From Candidatus Kerfeldbacteria bacterium (lineage in GTDB: Bacteria > Patescibacteriota > Patescibacteriia > SBBC01 > JACPUP01): 31,479 bases of DNA. The notes beneath the pieces were generated by a model. The model worked only from the letters and a program-made list of their open reading frames with translations, made no database searches and was not told where the DNA came from. The stretch is taken from contig JACPUP010000018.1 of assembly GCA_016192205.1 (NCBI GenBank), positions 1 to 31,479 of the forward strand, given 5' to 3'. Positions 21,348 through 28,038 of the stretch are shown here, one piece after another; position 1 is the stretch's first letter, and every line of letters begins with the position of its first letter. The position numbers and the translations under genes are program-made.

Positions 21348-23654
21348 ATGGCACAAACATTCGAGGCCGACATTGGCGGCCGCGTCATGAAAATCGAGGT
21401 CGGCAAGTACGCCGGCCAAACCAACGGATCCTGCACGGTTCAGTACGGCGACACGGTCGTGCTGGCCACGGCCGTCATAGGTTCAACCCCGCGCGAAGGG
21501 ATCGACTACTTCCCGCTGCTCGTCGATTACGAAGAGCGACTCTACGCCGCTGGGAAAATCAAGGGGTCGCGGTTCATCAAGCGTGAAGGCCGGCCGTCCG
21601 ACGAGGCCATCCTGACAGCGCGACTGGTCGATCGCTCCATCCGACCCTTGTTTGCTGACATCATTCGCAATGACGTGCAGGTCGTGCTGACCGTGCTCTC
21701 GGTCGATCAAGAGAACGATCCGGATATCGTTTCGCTCGTGGCCGCGTCAGCCGCGCTCGCGATTTCTCCGATTCCCTGGGCCGGACCGATCGCTGGGGTG
21801 CGCGTCGGCATCATCAATGGCGAGTGGGTGCTGAACCCGACGTACGAAGCGCGCGTGAAGAGCGACCTCGACCTCGTCGTGTCCGGCACAGGCAACAAAG
21901 TGCTCATGATCGAGGCTGGCGGCAAAGAGGTACCAGAGGAAGTTGTGCTCGGTGCCATGAGTTTCGCCCAGAAGCACCTGAAGAAAATCATGACGCTTAT
22001 CGAGCAGGCAGTGGCCGGGGTCGGCCAGCCCAAGTTCGACCCGACGGCTCGGCAGAGTTCTGACGAGCAAGCCGCTGCCAAGGTCATCGAACAGAAGGTC
22101 GACGCGTTCTTGCAATCGCACAAAACTGCGGACGCGTTCGCGCCGGACCAGGCGAAGCGCACTGCCGCCACCGAGCAACTCATGGCCGAGCTCGAGCAGG
22201 CCCTGAAAGATGATAACAAGGTTGACAAAGACGGGCGTGCCCAAGGGCTCGCGCTGCTCCAGCACCGGCTCGACGAAGAAGCGCGTCGGCTGATTCTCGC
22301 AGAGGGCAAGCGCGTCGACGGCCGGCAGCTCGACGAGATCCGTTCGCTCTCCGCCGAAGCCGGCGTCCTCCCGCGCACGCACGGGTCCGGTTTGTTTCAG
22401 CGCGGGGAGACCCAAGTGCTCTCCATCGTCACGCTCGGCGCACCGGGCGACGAGCAAGTGCTCGACACCATGGAGGAGTCTGGGAAGAAGCGGTACATGC
22501 ACCACTACAACTTTCCCGGCTTCTCGGTTGGCGAGGTCAAGCCCATCCGCGGGCCAGGCCGCCGGGAAATTGGCCACGGCGCCTTGGCCGAAAAGGCACT
22601 GGAACCGTTGATTCCGCCCAAAGAAGAGTTCCCGTACACCATTCGTGTGGTGTCAGAAGTGCTGTCGTCCAACGGCTCGTCGTCCCAGGCCTCGGTCTGC
22701 GGCTCAACCCTGGCGCTCATGGACGCCGGCGTGAAAATCAAGGCCCCGTGTGCCGGTATTGCCATGGGCATTGTGACCGACGAACAATCGGGAAAATACA
22801 TCATTCTGACGGACATTCAGGGTGTGGAAGACCACGCCGGCGAGATGGATTTCAAGGTGGCAGGCACCAAAACCGGCATCACGGCCATCCAGCTCGACGT
22901 GAAAAACCACGGTTTGACCGAGCCCATGTGGAAAGAGACGTTGGCCAAGGCCCGGGCGGCACGCGAGAAAATCCTCGCCGTCATGCACGAGGCCATTGCC
23001 GAGCCGCGTCCAGAGCTCTCGCCGTACGCACCGCGGGTGTCCACTTTGCGCATTGACCCGGAGAAGATCCGCGACGTCATCGGCCGCGGCGGCGAAACCA
23101 TCAACAAGATTATTGACGAGTGCGGCGGCATCGATGTGACGAAGATCGATATCGAGCAAGACGGCTTGGTGATGGTCACGAGCCACAACGCCGAGATGGC
23201 GGCCAAGGCCATCAAGTGGATTGAAGACCTCACGCGCGAGGTGAAGGTCGGCGAGATTTTCGAAGGCCCGGTCACGCAGATTGTGAAGGACCGCAACACC
23301 GGCGAAGAGATTGGCGCCATCGTCCAAATTCTGCCTGGCCAGGACGGCATGGTCCACATTTCCGAGCTGGCCCAACAGCGTATCAACAGAGTGTCAGACG
23401 TCGTGAACGTCGGCGAGCGTCTCAAGGCGGTTGTCAAAGACGTTGACACGGAGCGCGGACGCATCTCGCTCTCGGTCAAACAGATTAACGGCGAACTGCC
23501 GCACCAGCCGCCGCCCTACGACGAATCAGCGCGACCAGTCGGCCATGACCGCCGTGATCGGTTCAGCCGACGCGGACGCTTCAGCCACAGCGGGCGCCGT
23601 GAGCAGGGTGGGCGGGGTGGCTTCAGCCGCGGACCGCGCAGTTTCGACCGCTAA
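21348..23654 (+). CDS. pnp: Polyribonucleotide nucleotidyltransferase (PNPase)
   Basis: 768 residues, a little longer than the usual about 700. PNPase degrades RNA 3' to 5' with phosphate and can add tails. Two RNase PH-like domains are visible: the first at about 1-230 (YGDTVVLATAVIG, FIKREGRPSDEAILTARLVD), the second at about 310-545 with the phosphate-binding/active-site stretch NGSSSQASVCGSTLALMDAG and DIQGVEDHAGEMDFKVAGT. An alpha-helical linker lies between them. Then come a KH domain with its GxxG loop (IRDVIGRGGETINKIIDECG) and an S1 domain (GQDGMVHISELAQQRI). The extra length is an Arg/Gly/Ser-rich tail (RGRFSHSGRREQGGRGGFSR), likely an added RNA-binding segment. ATG 21348 has AAAGGAG upstream. 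The kinase gene follows after 11 bp. Confidence 0.98.
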   Translation: MAQTFEADIGGRVMKIEVGKYAGQTNGSCTVQYGDTVVLATAVIGSTPREGIDYFPLLVDYEERLYAAGKIKGSRFIKREGRPSDEAILTARLVDRSIRPLFADIIRNDVQVVLTVLSVDQENDPDIVSLVAASAALAISPIPWAGPIAGVRVGIINGEWVLNPTYEARVKSDLDLVVSGTGNKVLMIEAGGKEVPEEVVLGAMSFAQKHLKKIMTLIEQAVAGVGQPKFDPTARQSSDEQAAAKVIEQKVDAFLQSHKTADAFAPDQAKRTAATEQLMAELEQALKDDNKVDKDGRAQGLALLQHRLDEEARRLILAEGKRVDGRQLDEIRSLSAEAGVLPRTHGSGLFQRGETQVLSIVTLGAPGDEQVLDTMEESGKKRYMHHYNFPGFSVGEVKPIRGPGRREIGHGALAEKALEPLIPPKEEFPYTIRVVSEVLSSNGSSSQASVCGSTLALMDAGVKIKAPCAGIAMGIVTDEQSGKYIILTDIQGVEDHAGEMDFKVAGTKTGITAIQLDVKNHGLTEPMWKETLAKARAAREKILAVMHEAIAEPRPELSPYAPRVSTLRIDPEKIRDVIGRGGETINKIIDECGGIDVTKIDIEQDGLVMVTSHNAEMAAKAIKWIEDLTREVKVGEIFEGPVTQIVKDRNTGEEIGAIVQILPGQDGMVHISELAQQRINRVSDVVNVGERLKAVVKDVDTERGRISLSVKQINGELPHQPPPYDESARPVGHDRRDRFSRRGRFSHSGRREQGGRGGFSRGPRSFDR

Positions 23655-23665
23655 CCTTTCCCGCG

Positions 23666-24235
23666 ATGATTGTCTCGATCTCCGGTAAGCCGGGCTCGGG
23701 CAAGAGCACGATCGCCGAGCGCCTGGCAAAAGCACTCGGCGTTCCGCGCTACTACATTGGCGGGCTGCGGCGAAAGATGGCGGCCGACCGCGGCCTGACA
23801 CTCGAGCAACTCAATGCGCTTGGCGAGCGCGATGACTGGACTGACCGCGACGTGGACGAGTACCAGCGGGAGCTTGGGCGGCAAGAGCTCTCGTTCGTCA
23901 TTGAAGGACGGACTTCGTTCCACTTCATTCCGCATTCGTTCAAAGTCTTCCTCGATGTCGAAGCGGTCGAGGGTGCGCGCCGCATCTTCGCGACGTTTGA
24001 GCGAGGCGAGCGACCACCCGAGGCCGCGAACGTCCGCACCCTGGAGGATTGCGAGGCGATGCTGGCGCGGCGGATTGCGTCCGATGTCAAACGCTACCAG
24101 CAGCACTACGGCATTGAGGACATCTATGACCGGCGCCACTACGATTTCGTGCTCGACACCACTGGCCTCCCCCCCGACCAGGTGTTTGAACGGGTGCTCG
24201 ATGCCGTTCGGCTACAGCAGAAACAATCGCAGTGA
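23666..24235 (+). CDS. cmk: Archaeal-type (short) cytidylate kinase-like P-loop kinase
   Basis: 189 residues. The P-loop is at the N-terminus (ISGKPGSGKSTIAERLAKAL), followed by YYIGGLRRKMAADRGLTLEQ and a DVDEYQRELG stretch, then FVIEGRTSFHF, a lid-like region (RRIASDVKRYQQHYGI) and DRRHYDFVLDTTGLPPDQV. This layout matches the short 'cytidylate_kin_2' family (archaeal CMP kinase), which phosphorylates CMP/dCMP, rather than the longer bacterial enzyme. An AAA-type kinase of unknown nucleoside specificity is the alternative. ATG 23666 is 11 bp after pnp with only a weak ribosome site, so translation may be coupled. It is the last gene of the rpsO run. Confidence 0.85.
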   Translation: MIVSISGKPGSGKSTIAERLAKALGVPRYYIGGLRRKMAADRGLTLEQLNALGERDDWTDRDVDEYQRELGRQELSFVIEGRTSFHFIPHSFKVFLDVEAVEGARRIFATFERGERPPEAANVRTLEDCEAMLARRIASDVKRYQQHYGIEDIYDRRHYDFVLDTTGLPPDQVFERVLDAVRLQQKQSQ

Positions 24236-24304
24236 ACCAAAACCAAATCGCTGGCATCGGTTCCACCCGATAGCCGACCTCCGACCCTGGTGGATAACGT
24301 GGCG

Positions 24305-24333
24305 TTGACAGTGGAGTTTTCCCATGCTATACT
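24305..24333 (+). promoter_or_regulatory. Consensus promoter in front of a non-coding stretch
   Basis: TTGACA (24305-24310), a 17-bp spacer and TATACT (24328-24333) form a near-perfect sigma-70-type promoter. No plausible protein gene follows on this strand before the convergent comM end at 24880, which points to a dedicated non-coding RNA. Confidence 0.75.
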
Positions 24334-24339
24334 CGTCCT

Positions 24340-24716
24340 TGGTAACCTAAAAGAAACGGAACGTTCCTCGAAAATAACGTCCAAACGTAACGACCGTTGC
24401 ACAAACCGAGGAGCGAGCGCGCGTTCTCCACATACTCCGTGTCGTGGAGTCGAGAGGCGTTCTCGACTGTTCGGATCGAGCCGACCCAAGCGGCTGCAAA
24501 AATGATACAACATCAAAAGGTGACACCTGCCTTCGGGCGAGTGAAACCGGAAGAACGGTCAGGACATATTTCTGCGGCTTGGGTAAGCAGGAAGGTACTC
24601 TCGCAAGAGCTTCATGGTCAAGGGCGTCTTTCAGACGTTCTTCACCTCCGACTCCTGCGAGTCTAAGGGCCGCCAGCCCATAAAACAACTTTGTTGCGGG
24701 GCGATGCGGCCCTTTA
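24340..24716 (+). ncRNA. Candidate structured non-coding RNA of about 375 nt
   Basis: The stretch starts at the predicted start site of a consensus promoter. It holds a chain of strong hairpins joined by A-rich linkers: CTCCAC/GTGGAG (24426-24449), AGTCGAGA/TCTCGACT (24448-24468), GCC-TTCG-GGC, ACCG/CGGT, CTCT-CGCA-AGAG (24598-24609), CGTCT-TTC-AGACG (24625-24637), and GACTC-CTGC-GAGTC (24650-24663). It ends in a 9-bp helix AAGGGCCGC/GCGGCCCTT (24665-24673 with 24706-24714) enclosing CAAC-TTT-GTTG, which could act as a terminator. The only open frames are short and Ser/Arg-rich. I checked for the RNase P, tmRNA and SRP RNA hallmark sequences and did not see them. Identity unknown; the structure is judged by eye. 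Confidence 0.55.
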
Positions 24717-24726
24717 GCATTGGGAA

Positions 24727-24876
24727 AAGAACGTAGCGCGTAGACGGGGAATACGAGAGCTGGAACGCGGGATATCGAATAGGGAATCTGGAACCGGGGA
24801 CGAGGAGGAACATCCCCACTCGATATTCCTCATTCCATATTCCAACAACCCTCCGCCCAACCCCCTACGGTCTACC
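24727..24876. repeat. Inverted heptanucleotide arrays between the RNA candidate and comM
   Basis: The left part has 7-bp units GGAACGC, GGGATAT, CGAATAG, GGAATCT, GGAACCG (24762-24796), preceded by GCGTAG-type units. The right part, in opposite orientation, keeps the period for eight units (24821-24876), running from CGATATT, CCTCATT, CCATATT to CCCAACC, CCCTACG, GTCTACC. Read on its reverse strand, the right array shows the same order of unit types as the left, so the locus is a large imperfect inverted repeat. It ends 3 bp before the comM stop. Confidence 0.75.
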
Positions 24877-24879
24877 CGT

Positions 24880-26337
24880 TTAGCGTGAGCGAAACTGCAG
24901 GGCTTCGGCGATGTGCTCGCGGCCGACGCGGTCGCCGCCGGCGAGGTCGGCAATGGTCCGGCTGACGCGGAGGATGCGCACGTAGCCCCGCGCCGTTAGC
25001 GTGTGCGTCGTGACCGCGCGCTCGAGCAGCCGCGCGGCGTCGTCCGTCAGCTGGCCGAACCGTCTTGCTTCGCGCAGAGACATCGTGCTGTTCGTCCGCC
25101 TGCGGTCGCCGAACCGCCGGTATTGCCACTCCCGCGCGTTGGCGACGCGCTCGCGAACGACAGCGGAACGTTCGGCCTCGCCGGTGTTGTGCAATTCATT
25201 GACCGGCACTGCGTGCACGGTAAGCAACAGATCAATGCGATCAAGGAGCGGTCCGGAAACGCGCTTGTGGTATTTTTGAATGTGGTGCGAGGTGCACTCG
25301 CACTGCCGCTGCGATGAGCCGGCATAGCCGCACGGGCACGGATTGCGCGCGGCCACCAGGAGAAAACGAGCTGGAAACCGGCAGCGGCCTTCAGCGCGAC
25401 TGACTTCGATGACCCCATCCTCGAGGGGTTGCCGGAGCGCTTCAAGCACCACGCGCGGGTGTTCGGGCAGCTCATCGAGGAAGAGCACGCCGTGGTGCGC
25501 CAGGGAGATTTCGCCCGGCCGCGGGTCATGCCCGCCGCCGACCAGCGCGACGGCCGAGCTCGTGTGGTGGGGCGCCCGGAACGGCCGGCGCTGCACGAAC
25601 GTTCGGACATCGTAAAGGGATCCATGCACCGAGTGGATGGAGACGACTTCCAGCAACTCGGCCTCGGTCAGCGGGGGTAAAATCCCGGGCAAGGCGTGTG
25701 CCAGCAGGGTTTTCCCGGCGCCCGGCGGGCCGGTCAGCAGCAGGTTATGGTGCCCGGCCGCGGCGATTTCTAGGGCCCGTTTGACGCTCGCTTGGCCGCG
25801 GACATCTGCGAAATCAACGTCTGGAGCTGCCGGAGCGGTCTCGAGCGTCATTGGGGTCTGGGGAACCAACCGTCTCGCCCCCTGGAGGTGTGCCACCACG
25901 GCCGCCAGCGTGTCAGCCGGCAGGATCCGGATGCGGCGTTGGAGCGAGGCCTCGGCTGCATTATCACGCGGGAGCACGACGTGCTCGATCGACCGGGGCG
26001 CGCCCAACAGCAAGGGCAACACGCCCCGGATCGGTATCAGTTGTCCACGCAGACCTACCTCGCCCAGGAAGAGCACGGAGGGTGAGACCGTTGGAATCGT
26101 TTGCTGCGCTTGCAGGATGGCGAGTGCAATCGGCAGGTCAAATGCGCTGCCGACCTTGCGGAGGTGTCCGGGAGCGAGATTGACCGTCACCCGCGTCCGG
26201 GGAAATGGCAAGTCGCTATTGATGATGGCGGCCCGCACGCGTTCGCGCGCTTCCTGCACGGCCGTATCCGGCAGCCCGACGAGGACGCACTGCGGCAAGC
26301 CGGAGGCGATGTCGGCCTCGACCGAAATCGAACGCAT
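24880..26337 (-). CDS. comM: Mg-chelatase-family ATPase ComM/YifB
   Basis: 485 residues from ATG 26337. ComM-type proteins are AAA+ ATPases; ComM drives branch migration of incoming DNA during natural transformation. The Lon-like N-terminal fold shows IASGLPQCVLVGLPD and RVRAAIINSDLPFPRTRVTV; Walker A is LTGPPGAGKTLLAHALPG, and Walker B is GVLFLDELPEHPRVVLEALR. The family's Cys cluster is NPCPCGYAGSSQRQCECT, followed by RVSGPLLDRIDLLL and a C-terminal domain (RILRVSRTIADLAG). The family normally starts about 17 residues earlier; the upstream frame encodes a fitting TPTIRTGALDGLVMRSISVE but has no ATG, GTG or TTG. A CTG at 26388 with AAAGG upstream may be the true start. It follows lspA on the same strand. 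Confidence 0.93.
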   Translation of the reverse strand: MRSISVEADIASGLPQCVLVGLPDTAVQEARERVRAAIINSDLPFPRTRVTVNLAPGHLRKVGSAFDLPIALAILQAQQTIPTVSPSVLFLGEVGLRGQLIPIRGVLPLLLGAPRSIEHVVLPRDNAAEASLQRRIRILPADTLAAVVAHLQGARRLVPQTPMTLETAPAAPDVDFADVRGQASVKRALEIAAAGHHNLLLTGPPGAGKTLLAHALPGILPPLTEAELLEVVSIHSVHGSLYDVRTFVQRRPFRAPHHTSSAVALVGGGHDPRPGEISLAHHGVLFLDELPEHPRVVLEALRQPLEDGVIEVSRAEGRCRFPARFLLVAARNPCPCGYAGSSQRQCECTSHHIQKYHKRVSGPLLDRIDLLLTVHAVPVNELHNTGEAERSAVVRERVANAREWQYRRFGDRRRTNSTMSLREARRFGQLTDDAARLLERAVTTHTLTARGYVRILRVSRTIADLAGGDRVGREHIAEALQFRSR

Positions 26338-26431
26338 GACGAGCCCGTCGAGCGCACCAGTGCGAATGGTGGGAGTGCTGGAAGACAGAGGTGGAGCCTT
26401 TGGGAACAGCCACCGTTGTCCTAGGGTCAGC

Positions 26432-26899
26432 TTACGACGCGAATAGGCGATTCGTCAAGCGTGCGGGGAGCAGGAGGAGGAGTAATCCGAAGACTATGAG
26501 AACGTCGGCGAGGTTGAAGACGGACCAGCTGCCTATCGAGAGGTAGTCGATGACGGCATCATAGCGGAGTCGGTCCAGCACGTTCGAACTGCCCCCAACC
26601 GCCACGAGCAACCAGGGGAACCAGCGCCGTCCGGCGGACCATTGCCAGACCGCGATGACGAGCGTCAGTCCGACGGCAATAGCCATCAGCCACGTTGCCA
26701 ACGCAGCGGGCAGGGGTAGGGAAAATGCAATGCCCGTGTTCGCGGTGGGACGAAACGCCAACCACGACCCGAGGGAATGCGGGTCGGCGGTTTGGGCGAT
26801 GGCTTTGAGCAGCCGGTCTCCAACGAACCAGGCGCTCACCAGTCCGAGTGCGAGGGCTGCGCGACCGGTCTTCGTCACGAGCGTCAGTGGTTCACGCAC
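26432..26899 (-). CDS. lspA: Lipoprotein signal peptidase (signal peptidase II)
   Basis: 155 residues, the usual length. Four membrane segments are visible. The two catalytic aspartates are in NVLDRLRYDAVIDYL and SVFNLADVLIVFGLL, and the family motif FRPTANTGIAFSL is present. The enzyme cleaves signal peptides of prolipoproteins in the membrane after lipidation. The GTG start at 26899 overlaps the end of the dksA-like gene by 16 bp; a GTG at 26878 is an alternative. Co-location with a dksA-like gene fits operons seen in many bacteria. No lipoprotein with a clear lipobox is encoded in this window. Confidence 0.95.
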   Translation of the reverse strand: MREPLTLVTKTGRAALALGLVSAWFVGDRLLKAIAQTADPHSLGSWLAFRPTANTGIAFSLPLPAALATWLMAIAVGLTLVIAVWQWSAGRRWFPWLLVAVGGSSNVLDRLRYDAVIDYLSIGSWSVFNLADVLIVFGLLLLLLPARLTNRLFAS

Positions 26900-27231
26900 G
26901 TCCGGGCCGCCGGCATGGCTTTCAGGCGCGCATCACCAATTGGCTTGCCACAGAGCTCGCAGGCACCGTAGGTGCCGGCCTCAATTTTGGCGAGAGCGGC
27001 GCGGATATCATCCAAGGCCTTCTGCAGATTCGACTCGAGTCCGAGGTTGTCTTGGAAGCTCGCGACCTCGGCGGCATTCTCGTCGTCCTTCGAGCCGAAT
27101 TGAGGAAATGTTGCGGAAAACCCCGAGTGCTCGTGCGCGTCTTTGCGCGTGACTGGCTTGAGGCGACGTTTCAAGTCTTTCTCTTCTTTGCGCAAGGCGT
27201 CGCGGATGGCGTTGAGGTGTTTGGCGTTCAT
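26884..27231 (-). CDS. DksA/TraR-family zinc-finger protein
   Basis: 115 residues from ATG 27231. The N-terminal two-thirds is a coiled coil (IRDALRKEEKDLKRRLKPVT, NLQKALDDIRAALAKIEAGT). The C-terminal finger is YGACELCGKPIGDARLKAMP followed by ARTCVNH: the first CxxC is intact, but the last ligand is His rather than Cys. DksA-type proteins enter the RNA polymerase secondary channel and adjust transcription with ppGpp; whether this one does is unknown. The start is preceded by no proper ribosome site, but an 11-codon frame from ATG 27263 ends on the start codon (ATGA overlap), so translation may be coupled to a leader peptide. The gene overlaps lspA by 16 bp. Confidence 0.88.
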   Translation of the reverse strand: MNAKHLNAIRDALRKEEKDLKRRLKPVTRKDAHEHSGFSATFPQFGSKDDENAAEVASFQDNLGLESNLQKALDDIRAALAKIEAGTYGACELCGKPIGDARLKAMPAARTCVNH

Positions 27232-27306
27232 AGTCTGTCAAAACGATAAGGTTGCGGCCGCATGAAGACGGCGGGCGCTCCTCCTGATTGGTTGTATAAC
27301 CATAAT

Positions 27307-27335
27307 ACAATACTATAGCTTGTTTCTTGCGTCAA
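27307..27335 (-). promoter_or_regulatory. Candidate promoter of the dksA-lspA-comM operon
   Basis: On the minus strand TTGACG (27330-27335) and TATTGT (27307-27312) are exactly 17 bp apart. Transcription would start near 27300. An AGGAGGAG stretch (27278-27285) lies in the leader, 14 nt before the short leader frame at 27263. Confidence 0.55.
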
Positions 27336-27350
27336 TGATGATTTTTGTCG

Positions 27351-27476
27351 GCCAGGGGGAAGGGAACTGGGAATAAACGTTCCCTCCCCCTAGGCCGGGT
27401 ACCCCCACCCTTTCCTCCTTCCGACTCCGCAAGGCCGGGCTCCGGGGACTCGCTCGTCCGGCCGAAAGGGCCGGAC
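27351..27476. other. Two GC-rich hairpins in the gap upstream of dksA
   Basis: GGCC plus heptad-like AGGGGGA-AGGGAAC (27351-27367) is complementary to GTTCCC-TCCCCCT-AGGCC downstream (27379-27395), with the unit TGGGAAT in the loop. Further on, GTCCGGCC (27456-27463), loop GAAAG, GGCCGGAC (27469-27476) form a perfect 8-bp stem. A T-rich run follows at about 27512-27525, so a plus-strand terminator is possible. No coding frame in 27340-27580 is convincing. Confidence 0.4.
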
Positions 27477-27580
27477 TCACTCACCCCTCCGCGGCCGTGG
27501 ACGCTTGTTGGCTTTTCTTTTTTTTAGCAAAAACGAACCAAGCAGCGCATTGGCCGTCTGCAAACTGCAGAATGGGATGA

Positions 27581-27750
27581 CTAGAACCTATCCTAAAAAT
27601 CGCTTTCGAGCCGAGGGACGAAATTTCGCAGGCGAGGCGCGAGTCGGAGGACGAGGAATATCCTAAAGATATTGCGAGTCCGAGACGAAGCGCAAAAAGC
27701 CCGAAATTGCGGCCCGCAGCGCCGGAATGGATTTTTAGGATAGGTTCTAG
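27581..27750. mobile_element. 170-bp MITE-like element with perfect 21-bp terminal inverted repeats
   Basis: CTAGAACCTATCCTAAAAATC at 27581-27601 is exactly the reverse complement of 27730-27750. Between them lie 128 bp with internal symmetry, including CGAAATTTCG and AATATC-CTAAA-GATATT, and no coding frame. Size and ends fit a non-autonomous mobile element or a palindromic intergenic repeat. No convincing target-site duplication is visible outside the ends. Whether other copies exist in the genome cannot be told here. Confidence 0.7.
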
Positions 27751-27862
27751 GTCTTGTAGGGGGCGGGAACCTGCTGGGCTGGATGAATTACCTAACGCTC
27801 AACGACCGCGAAAACGCAATGAGATGCGCAGGCGCGGAACGGACACCGAGCTGGAAAAATAA

Positions 27863-28036
27863 CGACTCCCGAAATGGGATGAGATACGAAGCCGCGCAGC
27901 GAGAGCGAACCGAGGCGTACTCGACAGTACGTCGAGGGAGCACCGCAGCGAGCGGCAAGCCCTTCAGGGTCGGCGACGCGAAATCAGGCTCTGCCTGGTT
28001 GCTGCGTCGCCGATAGCTCGCCCATTTCGGGAGTCG
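27863..28036. repeat. 174-bp inverted-repeat-bounded element next to the peptidase gene
   Basis: CGACTCCCGAAATGGG at 27863-27878 is exactly the reverse complement of 28021-28036; the match resumes with GAG after two mismatches. The right end is 2 bp past the stop of the LysM/M23 gene, so a transcript of that gene would run straight into it. The stretch 27800-27850 resembles its left part (ATGAGATGCGCAGGCGCGGA versus ATGAGATACGAAGCCGCGCA), as if a decayed copy sits beside it. It is similar in size and setting to the element at 27581-27750 but its ends differ. Confidence 0.6.
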
Positions 28037-28038
28037 GG

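Noticed and set aside
24397..24666. 89-codon plus-strand open frame in the non-coding stretch
   Set aside because: No ribosome site, Ser/Arg-rich shadow-like composition, and the DNA is better explained by RNA hairpins.
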